DNA of 64,000 bases. Origin: a bacterium. GTDB lineage: Bacteria > Zhuqueibacterota > Zhuqueibacteria > Oleimicrobiales > Geothermoviventaceae. Each line of letters starts with the position of its first letter. The stretch's first letter is position 1. The notes under the pieces are model-generated. The model searched no databases, was not told the origin of the DNA, and saw only the letters and a program-made list of their open reading frames with translations. The position numbers and the translations under genes were made by a program. The stretch is from the NCBI GenBank assembly GCA_028275345.1, contig JAPWUV010000004.1, forward strand, positions 237,712 to 301,711, in the 5' to 3' direction. This document shows positions 9,907 through 18,709 of the stretch, piece after piece.

Positions 9907-11208
9907 ATGCGGCTGAGGGAAATGGGTGTGGCCGGGGCGGTGATCAGCCTGCTGGCCGTACCCGCTTTGGGTCAGGATGGGTTTCGGCCATTGTTCAACG
10001 GGAAGGACCTTTCCGGCTGGGTGAACGTCAATTGCGCGCCGGAGACCTGGACCGTTCGCGAGGGCATGATCATCTGCAGCGGGGTGCCGAAGGGTGTGCT
10101 TCGGACCGATAGGCAGTACGAGAACTTCGTGCTCGAGCTGGAATGGCGGCAGCTCCAGCCGAAGGGGAACTCGGGGCTGTTTCTCTTCGCAGACGCTTTG
10201 CCGGCTGTGGGGAGCTTCTGTCCCCGCTGCATCGAGGTCCAGATCCGGGATGGGAATCCCGGCGAGATCTTCCCCCTGCGCGGGGCGTCGATGTGTCCTT
10301 GGTACCCGCCGAAGGAGGGTCGAGTCCGTTCCATCCCCAGCGAGAATCGCGTGAGAGGGGTCGGCGAGTGGAATCACTATCGGGTGGAGGCGCGCGACGG
10401 AACGATCACGCTCGCCGTCAATGGCAAGATTGTGAACCGCGCCTACCATGCGAATCCGCGGAAGGGGTACATCTGCCTGGAGTCGGAGGGAAGCGAGGTC
10501 CATTTCCGGAACATCCGGATCCTCGAGCTGCCAGGCTCGAATCCGCCTCCGGAGGCCACGGCGAGGGAGGACGAAGGATTCGTCCCCCTCTACAACGGGC
10601 TTGATTTGCGCGGATGGAAGCTGGCTCCCGGCAGCGCAGGCCACTGGCGTGCCAACGATTGGATCCTCGCCTACGACGGGAAAAGCGAGGCCGAAGGGAA
10701 CGCGAAGCATCTTTGGAGCGAGGGGGAGTTTGGCGACTTCGTGCTGATCGTTGACTGGCGGCTCCCCGGTCCGGCGGAGCCGGACTCCGTGCCCATCGTT
10801 CTTCCGGACGGGAGCACGCTGAAAGCTGAGGACGGCAGCGAGGTGCGGGTACCCGTGTTGGATGCCGGCGACAGCGGGATCTACCTCCGGGGTTCGGCAA
10901 AGGCCCAAGTGAACATCTGGAACTGGCCGGTGGGCTCCGGCGAAATCTGGGGCTATCGTACGGATCCCGCCATGCCCCCGGAAGTGCGACGTGCCTGCAC
11001 GCCCATCCAGAACGCGGACAATCCCGTGGGGGAGTGGAACCGCTTCGTGATCGCGGTGCGAGGGTCCCGCGTGTCCGTCGAGCTCAATGGGAGGACAGTC
11101 ATCCGGGAGGCCGAGCTTCCCGGCCTTCCGCCACGAGGACCCATTGCCTTGCAGCATCACGGCGATCCGGTGGAATTCGCGAATCTCTTCATCAAGAGGC
11201 TCGATTAG
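9907..11208 (+). CDS. Tandem DUF1080 (3-keto-disaccharide hydrolase-like) secreted protein
   Basis: 433-residue exported protein with two consecutive DUF1080 (PF06439) concanavalin-like domains, about residues 25-215 and 225-432. Each starts with a diagnostic motif (FRPLFNGKDLSGWV, then FVPLYNGLDLRGWK). The family is annotated as 3-keto-disaccharide hydrolases that cleave 3-oxo-glycosides by elimination, although many members are uncharacterised. Signal peptide: VAGAVISLLAVPALGQ. The ATG at 9907 follows GGGAGG at five bases; a longer upstream open frame lacks similarity. It lies 119 bp after the GH95 gene and 113 bp before GH127. No oxidoreductase that would form a 3-keto sugar is visible nearby, so a purely binding role is possible. 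Confidence 0.85.
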   Translation: MRLREMGVAGAVISLLAVPALGQDGFRPLFNGKDLSGWVNVNCAPETWTVREGMIICSGVPKGVLRTDRQYENFVLELEWRQLQPKGNSGLFLFADALPAVGSFCPRCIEVQIRDGNPGEIFPLRGASMCPWYPPKEGRVRSIPSENRVRGVGEWNHYRVEARDGTITLAVNGKIVNRAYHANPRKGYICLESEGSEVHFRNIRILELPGSNPPPEATAREDEGFVPLYNGLDLRGWKLAPGSAGHWRANDWILAYDGKSEAEGNAKHLWSEGEFGDFVLIVDWRLPGPAEPDSVPIVLPDGSTLKAEDGSEVRVPVLDAGDSGIYLRGSAKAQVNIWNWPVGSGEIWGYRTDPAMPPEVRRACTPIQNADNPVGEWNRFVIAVRGSRVSVELNGRTVIREAELPGLPPRGPIALQHHGDPVEFANLFIKRLD

Positions 11209-11321
11209 CCGTTTGAGATTAGCCCGCGGAGCGGGTCGGGCGGGAAGGAGAAGCCAGTGCGGAGCCGAAATGGGCTCCGGAGGTCAGCGGGTGGTTCGGA
11301 CAGCTTTCCGTGGAGGTGGCC

Positions 11322-13277
11322 ATGAAGCGAATCGTTTGGCTTTGCACGGCGATTCTGACCCCATCGGTCGCACTTGCTCAAGGAGCCGAGATGCGTCGCG
11401 ACTATCCCATTCGTCCGGTTCCGTTCACCTCCGTGCGGGTGGATGGCGGATTCTGGCTCCCGCGCCTGGAGGCCAATCGGTCCGTCACCATCCCTTTGGC
11501 GTTGCAGAAATGCGAGGAGACTGGGAGGATCGCCAACTTCAAGCGCGCGGCCAGACTGGAGCAGGGTCCTTTCCAGGGCATCCGCTTCGACGACTCGGAT
11601 GTCTACAAAGTGCTGGAAGGGGTTGGCTACTGCCTCGCATTGCAGCCCGATTCCGCTCTGGAGGCCCGTGCGGATGAGATCATTGGCTACATCGCGGCCG
11701 CTCAGGAGCCGGACGGCTACCTGTACACGACGCGGACGATCGATCCTGCTCACCCGGCGCCCTACGCAGGAGAGGAGCGCTGGTCTTTCCTCGAACAGAG
11801 CCACGAGCTCTACAATGTCGGTCACCTTTACGAGGCCGCGGTGGCCTATTACCTGGCGACGGGCAAACGCCAGCTGTTGGATGTGGCGCTCAAGAATGCG
11901 GATCTCATCCTGCGCACCTTCGGTCCTCAGGGTCGGCACGACGTCCCCGGGCATCAGGAGATCGAGATCGGACTGTGCAAGCTCTACCGCCTCACCGGAG
12001 AGGAGAAGTACCTGCAGCTGGCCAAGTTTTTCCTGGATCAGCGCGGTCGGCCGGAGGGTCACAAGCTCTACGGGCCATATAGCCAGGACCACAAGCCGGT
12101 GGTGGAGCAGGAGGAGGCCGTCGGGCACGCCGTGCGCGCCTGCTACATGTACTCCGCCATGGCCGATGTGGCTGCTCTGACCGGGGATCCCGCCTACCTG
12201 AGGGCATTGGATCGCCTCTGGGAGGATGTGGTGGGCCGCAAGCTGGCGATCACCGGGGGAGTGGGCGCTCGCAGCGAGGGGGAAGCTTTTGGGAAAGCGT
12301 ACGAGCTCCCGAACAAGGAGGCCTACAACGAGACCTGCGCCGCGATCGCCAATGCCCTCTGGAATCACCGCATGTTCTTGCTTCACGGCGACGCCAAGTA
12401 CATTGACGTGCTCGAGAGGATCCTGTACAATGGCATCCTTTCGGGCGTGTCCCTGAAAGGGGACCTGTTTTTCTACCCGAATCCACTGGCGTCGGAGGGC
12501 GGCTACGCGCGGAGTCCGTGGTTTGCCTGCGCCTGTTGCCCGACGAACTTGGTCCGCTTTCTGCCATCCATCCCGGGCTTTGCCTACGCGACCACGGACT
12601 CAGCCCTCTATATGAATCTCTTCCATCAGGGGCATGCCAAGGTGGAGATCGCCGGGACCAGCGTGGAGCTCCGGCAGATGACGCAATACCCTTGGGAAGG
12701 GGAGGTTGAGCTCGCGGTGGAGCCTGCCGAGCCGCGACGGTTCGTGCTCAAGGTGCGCATCCCCGGATGGGCGAGAGGAGTTCCGGTGCCAAGCGACCTG
12801 TACCGCTACCTCGACCCGAGCCCCGCCACAGTGGAAGTCCGGGTGAATGGGCAGAAGGTGCCCGTCGACAAGACGGACAAGGGTTACTTGCCCATCGAGA
12901 GGACTTGGGCACGGGGCGACCGGGTGCAGATCCGGTTTTCGCTGCCCATTCGGCGGGTGGTGGCCCATCCGAACGTGGAAGCGGACCGCGGGCTCGTGGC
13001 ACTGGAGAGAGGCCCAGTGGTGTACTGCTTGGAAGAGGTGGACAACCCGGCGGGGGTGTTCTCCATCGTATTGTCCGACAAGTCGAAGCTAGTGGCACAC
13101 TATGAGCCGAGTCTTCTCGGCGGGGTGGTCGTGATCTCAGGCCCGGCCCTGCGGGAGAAACCGGGTCGCAAAGGTGGGTACGAACCCTGCACGCTGCGGG
13201 CCATCCCGTACTTCGCGTGGGCCAATCGCGGTGCGGATGCCATGACTGTGTGGATCAAAAGGCTTGAGAGCAAGTGA
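11322..13277 (+). CDS. GH127 beta-L-arabinofuranosidase-type enzyme (DUF1680)
   Basis: 651-residue GH127 family protein; characterised members release beta-L-arabinofuranose using a zinc-bound cysteine nucleophile. The metal/catalytic set is present: E337 and C339 in NETCAAIANALWNHR, and the CC pair C405/C406 in ACACCPTNLVRF, with spacing like HypBA1 (E338, C340, C417, C418). An (alpha/alpha)6 barrel covers about residues 35-430, followed by beta-sandwich domains. A signal peptide (WLCTAILTPSVALAQ) implies a periplasmic or outer location. The ATG at 11322 is preceded by GGAGGTGG. The stop is 10 bp before the DegT gene, so these two are co-transcribed. Related families (GH137/GH146) are less likely given the match. 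Confidence 0.94.
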   Translation: MKRIVWLCTAILTPSVALAQGAEMRRDYPIRPVPFTSVRVDGGFWLPRLEANRSVTIPLALQKCEETGRIANFKRAARLEQGPFQGIRFDDSDVYKVLEGVGYCLALQPDSALEARADEIIGYIAAAQEPDGYLYTTRTIDPAHPAPYAGEERWSFLEQSHELYNVGHLYEAAVAYYLATGKRQLLDVALKNADLILRTFGPQGRHDVPGHQEIEIGLCKLYRLTGEEKYLQLAKFFLDQRGRPEGHKLYGPYSQDHKPVVEQEEAVGHAVRACYMYSAMADVAALTGDPAYLRALDRLWEDVVGRKLAITGGVGARSEGEAFGKAYELPNKEAYNETCAAIANALWNHRMFLLHGDAKYIDVLERILYNGILSGVSLKGDLFFYPNPLASEGGYARSPWFACACCPTNLVRFLPSIPGFAYATTDSALYMNLFHQGHAKVEIAGTSVELRQMTQYPWEGEVELAVEPAEPRRFVLKVRIPGWARGVPVPSDLYRYLDPSPATVEVRVNGQKVPVDKTDKGYLPIERTWARGDRVQIRFSLPIRRVVAHPNVEADRGLVALERGPVVYCLEEVDNPAGVFSIVLSDKSKLVAHYEPSLLGGVVVISGPALREKPGRKGGYEPCTLRAIPYFAWANRGADAMTVWIKRLESK

Positions 13278-13287
13278 GGAGGACGGG

Positions 13288-14565
13288 ATGGAGGATCCAC
13301 AGGATCGCAGGGAGGGGAGTCGGGTCCCTGTCTTCGTCCAAACTGCTTTCCCCGAGCAGCCCGAGCTGGACAATTGGAGGCAGATGACGGAGGAGGAAGC
13401 CCGCCTCGTCTACGAGATGACCCTGCGGAACGAGCTTTCGGGCGGTACTCCCGTCGTGCGGGAATTTGAGGCGCGATGGCGCGAGTGGACCGGACTGAAG
13501 TACGCCATGACGCTGATGAATGGGAGCTCAGCGCTGTACGCAGCCTACTTCGGGCTTGGAGTGGGCCCTGGCGACGAGGTCATCTGCCCCACGTACACCT
13601 GGATCTGCACCATTGCGCCAGCGGTGATGCTGGGAGCTCGCCCCGTCTTCGCCGAAAGCGATCCGGAGACCCTTCAGCTCGACCCGGAGGATGTCCGCCG
13701 CAGGATCACTCCGCGCACGAGCGCCATCGTGGCGGTGCATCTCTGGGGAAATGTGTGCGACATGGACGCGCTGATGGAGGTCAGCCGAGAGACGGGCATC
13801 CCGGTGCTGGAGGATTGCTCACATGCCCACGGAGCCAAATGGGACGGCAAGATCGTCGGCTCCGTGGGGCACGTGGGCGTGTGGAGCCTCCAAGGGAGCA
13901 AAGCTGTGAGCGCGGGCGAGGGGGGTGTTCTGGCCACGAATGATGCCGAGATCTTCGAGCGCGCTTGCCTTGTGAGTCAGGTGAATCGGATCGGCGGGTT
14001 GGATCTGCAGACGCAGCGCTACGCCGAGCTCCAGCCCCTGGGCCTCGGGATGAAGCTCCGAGCTCATCCGCTCGGCATTGGGATCGCCCTCGTGCAGCTG
14101 GGCAAACTGGAGGAGCTTAACCGGCGCCGGCGCCAATACGTGGAGGCTGTGGAGGCTGGATTGCGGGAGATCCCAGCCTTCCGGCCGGTAAGGGTGTATC
14201 CCAAAGCTGAGCGGGGCGGTTTTTACGCCTTCCCGGTGATCTATGACCCATCTGAGGTCGGTGGTTTGCCGACGTTGGAGATGGTCGCCCGGCTCCGACA
14301 GCTTGGCCTTAACGTCTCGTCCAGCCCTTACGGGCTCCTCCATCGTCTCAAGATCTTCGCCGAGGGGTTCGACGTTTTCACCCGCAACCGCGGTCCCCTG
14401 TGCGGAGACTACCCCGGGTACCTGGAAGGCGACTTCCCCGTCACCGAGGATGTGCACCGTCGCCTCATCTTCCTCCCCATGCTCTCGGATCCCGTCCCGG
14501 GCGCCGTGGACAAGATTGTGGGGATCTTGCGCGCTGCGGCGGATCTCGGCTCACCGCACCCGTGA
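13288..14565 (+). CDS. DegT/DnrJ/EryC1/StrS-family PLP aminotransferase
   Basis: 425-residue pyridoxal-phosphate aminotransferase of the sugar/cyclitol aminotransferase family, which transfers an amino group from Glu or Gln to keto sugars. Visible: MNGSSALYAAYFGLGVGPGD (cofactor phosphate region), DCSHAHGA with the Asp that binds the pyridine nitrogen, and K205 in LQGSKAVSAGEGG as the Schiff-base lysine. The ATG at 13288 has GAGGAGG upstream and is 10 bp from the GH127 stop. No signal peptide, so cytoplasmic. It is biosynthetic in most known cases, which is odd beside secreted hydrolases. It could act on a keto sugar released by the neighbouring enzymes, or belong to an unrelated amino-sugar pathway. 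Confidence 0.92.
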   Translation: MEDPQDRREGSRVPVFVQTAFPEQPELDNWRQMTEEEARLVYEMTLRNELSGGTPVVREFEARWREWTGLKYAMTLMNGSSALYAAYFGLGVGPGDEVICPTYTWICTIAPAVMLGARPVFAESDPETLQLDPEDVRRRITPRTSAIVAVHLWGNVCDMDALMEVSRETGIPVLEDCSHAHGAKWDGKIVGSVGHVGVWSLQGSKAVSAGEGGVLATNDAEIFERACLVSQVNRIGGLDLQTQRYAELQPLGLGMKLRAHPLGIGIALVQLGKLEELNRRRRQYVEAVEAGLREIPAFRPVRVYPKAERGGFYAFPVIYDPSEVGGLPTLEMVARLRQLGLNVSSSPYGLLHRLKIFAEGFDVFTRNRGPLCGDYPGYLEGDFPVTEDVHRRLIFLPMLSDPVPGAVDKIVGILRAAADLGSPHP

Positions 14566-14645
14566 GGGCCATTTGCTGCACGTGGCCGGACTGCGCTCCT
14601 CGAGGGATCGGTGAGGGGGTTCCTGCGTCGGGGGGCAAGCCGTTC

Positions 14646-15035
14646 TCACTTCAGCAGAGCAAAGGGCCAAGGTCTGGGCACCGCCAGCAAGGCGAGCAGT
14701 GCACCCAGAAGGGCCATGTTCTTGCTGAAATTGATCATCTCGCCGAGCCGCGCTTGCGGATCGCCCACTGCCCAGAAATTGTGCATTGTGAAGGTGACGG
14801 GCAGCAGGAACAGGGCGAGCAGCAGGATCCCTATCTCCGGGCGGAAGGCCAAGAGGAGGCTACCTCCCCCAAGGACGAGGAAGATTCCCGTCACAGCGAC
14901 GGCGAGCTCCGGCAGCGGCACGCCTTTGGAAGCGGCGTAGCCGGTCATCGCCCGGAAGTTCAGGAAGTGCATCAGGCCGTTGTAGATGAAGAAGAGGCCC
15001 AAGATCCATCGTCCAACAAGGTGCGCTATTTGCAT
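14646..15035 (-). CDS. DoxX-family small membrane protein
   Basis: 129-residue integral membrane protein with four hydrophobic segments (about residues 7-25, 45-62, 66-82 and 104-122). Family features are the N-terminal GRWILGLFFIYNGLMHF and the loop FTMHNFWAVGDPQARL. DoxX proteins are linked loosely to quinone, thiosulphate or redox chemistry; the specific role is unknown. A perfect AAAGGAGGT ribosome-binding site precedes the ATG on the - strand. The gene converges with the DegT gene and has its own candidate promoter and palindrome upstream. Confidence 0.88.
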   Translation of the reverse strand: MQIAHLVGRWILGLFFIYNGLMHFLNFRAMTGYAASKGVPLPELAVAVTGIFLVLGGGSLLLAFRPEIGILLLALFLLPVTFTMHNFWAVGDPQARLGEMINFSKNMALLGALLALLAVPRPWPFALLK

Positions 15036-15096
15036 TTCAGACCTCCTTTCGTGATCCCGTAGAATCTCGCACCCGGCGGGCAGCTTGGGCTCCCCA

Positions 15097-15121
15097 GCCG
15101 GAAGGGGCCATAACTTCCGGC
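15097..15121. repeat. Inverted repeat (8-bp arms) upstream of doxX-like gene
   Basis: GCCGGAAG, nine bases, CTTCCGGC. It overlaps the -10 and spacer of the candidate doxX promoter, so it may be an operator. A transcript hairpin is the alternative. Confidence 0.5.
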
Positions 15122-15135
15122 CCTTTCGGTTTCAA
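15107..15135 (-). promoter_or_regulatory. Candidate sigma70-type promoter for the DoxX gene
   Basis: On the - strand: TTGAAA, 17-bp spacer, TATGGC, about 70 bp ahead of the DoxX start codon. It is overlapped by the 15097-15121 palindrome. Confidence 0.4.
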
Positions 15136-15729
15136 TTACAGGAGAACGCTCGACGGTCTGCGTTTATTCCCTCGCTTCGCACGCAGCGGCGGGAGGCTTC
15201 GGGGGTTTTGCTGAACGTCGCTGGGTCACGGATGCGGGGCTTTGGGCGCTTGCTCGCGGCGGAGGTGAATGGCGGGCTGCCTCTCATTTATGCGGAAGAG
15301 CTGAGCCCGAGGTCGCCGGAAGGCCCGTGTCGGATGCGGAAGGTAGAGGCCACTGGTTCTCGGCGGGTTCCTCGCAGGATGACAAGCCGCGAAAGGGGCG
15401 GACAGGCACGCCTTGTCGGGACAAAGCGTGGAGCATGGAGGTTCCTGCCCGGGCGGATCGCCAAAGCCTCGGGTTTGACCTCCTGCCGGTCTCAGGCCAT
15501 GCCATGTGGCGATCCCGGGTCTCGTTCGGGGCTCCCGGCTCTCCGGCTTCCCGTGGGCAGAGGTTTCCCCCACGGAAGACCTCGTGAGCTTCTCCCTCCT
15601 CGATGCCCATGGCGAGGGGTGTAGGCTCAGTGGAAGCTTTGGACCTGACGGCCGCGGGAGGGCGCGTCTTCCCCTTCCCTCGGCCCGCTCGGGTTTCCGA
15701 GGGCAGCGGGCGGAGCGCGAAAGCCGAGA

Positions 15730-17028
15730 TCAGCGGGTTGACCCTTCGGCCTTGTGGAGCAGGAGGACGTAGGAGGTGCCTGGCTTCCTCCGGTCGCCCT
15801 TTCCGGTAGCCAGGACGATCTCGTTCTTGCCGTCATTGTCGGCGTCGCCCACGGCCAGCCGAGAGGACTCCGCCTTTCCCTCGTGAAGGTCGGCGAGCAA
15901 TGTGCGCACGGGTTCGCCGTCGACGATCTCCAATAGGAACACGTGTCCCAGATGCCGGCTCTCGATGTGTTCGCTTTGTTCCTCGCCTCGGGTGGAGACC
16001 ACGAGCTCGTTCCGTCCGTCGTTGTCCGCGTCCGCGATCTCCATCATCTTCTCGAAGTAGGCGAGATCGAAGGCCGTGTCCTGATAGGCAAGGGGGTAGG
16101 CTACTTGCGCCTCTGTTCCCACCCGGTACGCGAGGATCGTGGCCCGGTTCACCCTCTGTTCGGGTTTCCATTCGACGACCAGCTCGTTCAGCCCGTCGTT
16201 CTCGAGATCGCCGACCGTCAGCGAAGCGTAGAAGCAGCTCTGTCCGTCGAACCCGTCCAGGACGAGCCGGGGCGGGATCACGAGCTCGCCGCGATCGTCG
16301 AACTCGTAGATCTCGACCTTTGCCTCTCCCGCGCGGAAGCCATTGGACGTGAGGTACTCGGCCGATCCGTCATTGTCCACGTCGGCGATCACGAATTCTT
16401 CGCCCGAGCCGGAGAGCGGGTGGATCAGGCGCGCGGTGGCCGTGGTCAAGTAGCGGTCGAAGTCGTAGCGGACAATCTCGCCTCCCCCGCAGTAGGCCGA
16501 AATCGCCTCGAGAATCCCGTCGTGATCCAGGTCAAAGCACGCGATGCCGTGCGTGCAGGAACTGCGGTTGACTTCCGGCCGGCAGGTGGTGCGAGCCACT
16601 AAGGTGTCTCCTCGCGGCTGCATTGCGTACAGGATGGAGGTGCCGCCGTTCTCTTGCCCGGTCCCGGCCACGATTTCGTTGACCCCGTCCTGGTTCAAGT
16701 CGACGACCTTGGCAACGAGGCCCATTCCGGGGTAGTCCTGGGCGAGATTGCTGAACATGGATTTTGTGATCCAACCTCTCGCTGTCCTCTCGAACACGTA
16801 CATTCGGCCCCGCGGGCAGGTGACGGTCGCCACCTCGTTGAGTCCATCGTTATCGGCGTCGCCGATTTCCACATCCCAACCGGCGTAGCTCTCATCGACC
16901 TCGGGGATGAGCTCGCCGGACCAGCCCGGAGCGATGGACATGAGCTTTCGGATGCTGGGTTGAGGCGCGCATCCGGCGAGTGCGAGAGCCGCCACGGCCG
17001 AACTCACTATTCCGATCCGTGCCTTCAT
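15730..17028 (-). CDS. FG-GAP/VCBS-repeat lipoprotein, predicted seven-bladed propeller
   Basis: 432-residue lipoprotein: signal MKARIGIVSSAVAALALAGC with lipobox Cys20. The mature part has seven copies of a D-x-[DNE]-x-D-G-x-x-E calcium-binding motif starting near residues 57, 110, 166, 216, 274, 333 and 395 (for example DADNDGLNEV, DLNQDGVNEI, DADNDGKNEI). The 50-62-residue spacing fits one motif per blade of a seven-bladed beta-propeller, as in FG-GAP/VCBS proteins. The ATG at 17028 has AAGGAGAC upstream on the - strand; the frame extends further but without signal-peptide character. No catalytic motif is recognised. Likely a cell-envelope binding or adhesion protein, possibly for polysaccharide, given its position beside the carbohydrate locus. 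Confidence 0.85.
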   Translation of the reverse strand: MKARIGIVSSAVAALALAGCAPQPSIRKLMSIAPGWSGELIPEVDESYAGWDVEIGDADNDGLNEVATVTCPRGRMYVFERTARGWITKSMFSNLAQDYPGMGLVAKVVDLNQDGVNEIVAGTGQENGGTSILYAMQPRGDTLVARTTCRPEVNRSSCTHGIACFDLDHDGILEAISAYCGGGEIVRYDFDRYLTTATARLIHPLSGSGEEFVIADVDNDGSAEYLTSNGFRAGEAKVEIYEFDDRGELVIPPRLVLDGFDGQSCFYASLTVGDLENDGLNELVVEWKPEQRVNRATILAYRVGTEAQVAYPLAYQDTAFDLAYFEKMMEIADADNDGRNELVVSTRGEEQSEHIESRHLGHVFLLEIVDGEPVRTLLADLHEGKAESSRLAVGDADNDGKNEIVLATGKGDRRKPGTSYVLLLHKAEGSTR

Positions 17029-17536
17029 CGCTGTCTCCTTCGGAGGAAGGTTCGATTCCGTCCCGGATCTGCGGTTCGCTTCCGGTGGAAGGTGTACGGC
17101 TGGCATGCGTGGCCCAATGGAGACGTAGGCTCGGCGGAAGACAGCAGGTCGTCGCCACATGGCGGCGGGAAGTTACGTCCCCAAGGCGCAGAGGGTCAAG
17201 CGGAACCTGTTGGCGGGGGGTTGCCGGGGTGAGCTTGGAGCTCGGACGACGCACCCACGTGCCAGAGAACCTGGGCGCAGACGGAATCTGGGGACCGGCG
17301 GGCGCGGAAGCGACGGTTTCCTTCGAGCTCCGGGTGGGGATCAAAGCCGTGTGAGGGGGAGGCTCGGGGGCTCTGGACGCAGGAGCGGGGAACCCCGCGG
17401 GTGCTCCTTGTGATCGTCGGGGCGGAGGGGTTCTCGGGCCCGCGTTTTCCGGTGGGGAGCCCGCTTTGCGGTTTCCTGCGGCCGAGGCTCGTGTAGCGGA
17501 AGCGCAGCGATTTCCTCCGGCCGGGCGAAAAAGTAC

Positions 17537-17565
17537 TTGACAGGAAGAGGTCGCCGTTGTACATT
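17537..17565 (+). promoter_or_regulatory. Sigma70-type promoter for the LacI-family gene
   Basis: TTGACA (17537-17542), exactly 17 bp, TACATT (17560-17565). It is near-consensus in very GC-rich DNA. The predicted transcript start is near 17572, giving a 5' leader of about 125 nt before the TTG start at 17699. Confidence 0.75.
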
Positions 17566-17569
17566 TGGA

Positions 17570-17583
17570 CGAAAACGATTTCG
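17570..17583. promoter_or_regulatory. LacI-type operator palindrome
   Basis: CGAAAACGATTTCG: 12 of 14 positions are dyad-symmetric about a central CG, the hallmark of LacI/GalR-family operators. It begins five bases after the -10 and covers the predicted start site, so bound repressor would block initiation. Autoregulation by the adjacent LacI-family protein is the simplest reading. Confidence 0.65.
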
Positions 17584-17698
17584 GACCGGCCGGCGGTTTC
17601 TCGCGGCGTCATTTCGGGCGTGCGGAAGGGGGTAGGAGCTTCTCCTGTGCGGGAGGCGTAGGTACTCCTTCCCGGAAGAGGAGCGAGGGGAGTTTCCC

Positions 17699-18709
17699 TT
17701 GCGAAAGGACGGACGGGTAACTCTTCGCGATCTGGCGCGAGCCGCCAATTGCTCGCTGGCCACCGTGTCGAAGGCTCTCAACGGAAGGGAGGATGTGAGC
17801 GCCGAAACACGCGCGAAAATCCTCCAGCTCGCCAGGGAGCTGAACTACGCCCCGCACGCGGTGGGGAGGTCTCTGCGCCGCCGGGTCACCGAGAACGTGG
17901 GGGTCATCTTCTACCGCGAATCCCAGCCTCTGTCCGGAAATCCCTTCTACTCTCGCGTCCTCGAGGGGATCGAGGCGGAGCTGGCCATCCACGGCTACAA
18001 CCTCGTGCTTCACCTCGTCCAGGGGGATGAGGATGTACCCAAATTCGTGCGGGAGCAGCAAGTGGACGGGCTCATCCTCGTGGGCGCCATGAGCGACGCC
18101 TTCGTGGAACGGATCAGCGCGAACGATCTTCCGAAAGTTTTCGTAGACCCGAAAACCCCGGTCTCTCACGCCAGCCAGGTCCTGATCGACAACGAATACG
18201 GAGCCTTCCTGGCCACTCAATATCTGATTCGTAAGGGGCACAAGCGGATCGGCTTCATTTCGGGGGACCTGGGGCGCATGAGCTTCCGGCAGCGTTTCGA
18301 GGGCTACAAGCGGGCTCTGCAGTACCACGGAATCCCTCTGGACATGCGTTTGGTACAGACCGGGGGCCTGGAGAGCGGCTTCGACCACGTGGCAAAGTTG
18401 ATGGCCTTGGAAGATCGGCCTACGGCCATCTTCTCCGGAAATGACATCAACGCCATCTATGGATACAAGGCCGTACGCGACGCGGGCCTCGACATCCCGG
18501 GCGACGTGAGTTTCGTGGGATTCGATGACATCGAGCTCAGCAGGCTGACAGTTCCGCCGCTCACTACGGTTCGTGTGTACAAGGAAGAGCTCGGGTCCAT
18601 CGCGGTTCGGCAGCTCCTTTCGGTCATCGCCAATCCCCACCAGAGGCCGACGACGGTCATCGTTCCCACGCGCTTGATCGAGCGAGAGTCTGTGCGGCAG
18701 CTTCCGTAG
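17699..18709 (+). CDS. LacI/GalR-family transcriptional regulator
   Basis: 336-residue sugar-responsive DNA-binding regulator. Helix-turn-helix at residues 7-26 (VTLRDLARAANCSLATVSKA) followed by the hinge region up to about 60. The periplasmic-binding-protein-like effector domain covers about 60-330, with the dimer/ligand segments FISGDLGRMSFRQRFEGY and the C-terminal VSFVGFDDIELSRLTVPPLT typical of the family. The start is TTG at 17699, set by GGGGAG seven bases upstream and the family-standard N-terminus; there is no ATG alternative. It sits directly ahead of the mannan/beta-glucan locus and probably controls both it and itself through the palindrome at 17570. The effector sugar is not predictable from sequence. 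Confidence 0.95.
   Translation: MRKDGRVTLRDLARAANCSLATVSKALNGREDVSAETRAKILQLARELNYAPHAVGRSLRRRVTENVGVIFYRESQPLSGNPFYSRVLEGIEAELAIHGYNLVLHLVQGDEDVPKFVREQQVDGLILVGAMSDAFVERISANDLPKVFVDPKTPVSHASQVLIDNEYGAFLATQYLIRKGHKRIGFISGDLGRMSFRQRFEGYKRALQYHGIPLDMRLVQTGGLESGFDHVAKLMALEDRPTAIFSGNDINAIYGYKAVRDAGLDIPGDVSFVGFDDIELSRLTVPPLTTVRVYKEELGSIAVRQLLSVIANPHQRPTTVIVPTRLIERESVRQLP

Larger units (their letters stand above)
15036..15729. other. Intergenic region, 694 bp, between DoxX and FG-GAP lipoprotein genes
   Basis: Open frames here (for example 15085-15624 +) are Arg/Pro/Gly-rich with no recognisable domain or ribosome-binding site and look like chance frames in GC-rich DNA. The right end receives the 3' end of the - strand lipoprotein gene. 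Apart from the promoter and palindrome near 15.1 kb, I see no RNA gene, repeat or mobile element. Confidence 0.55.
17029..17698. other. Intergenic region, 670 bp, divergent between lipoprotein and LacI genes
   Basis: It separates the - strand propeller lipoprotein from the + strand LacI regulator. It holds the strong LacI promoter and operator (17537-17583). No convincing gene, tRNA or repeat was found in the remaining sequence; short open frames are compositionally unlike proteins. Confidence 0.55.

Noticed and set aside
15085-15624. 179-codon frame in the intergenic region
   Set aside because: Arg/Pro/Gly-rich, no domain, no ribosome-binding site, not supported by neighbours.
17047-17060. 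GGTTCGATTCC, a second T-arm-like string
   Set aside because: No clover-leaf can be built around it; flanking stems do not pair.
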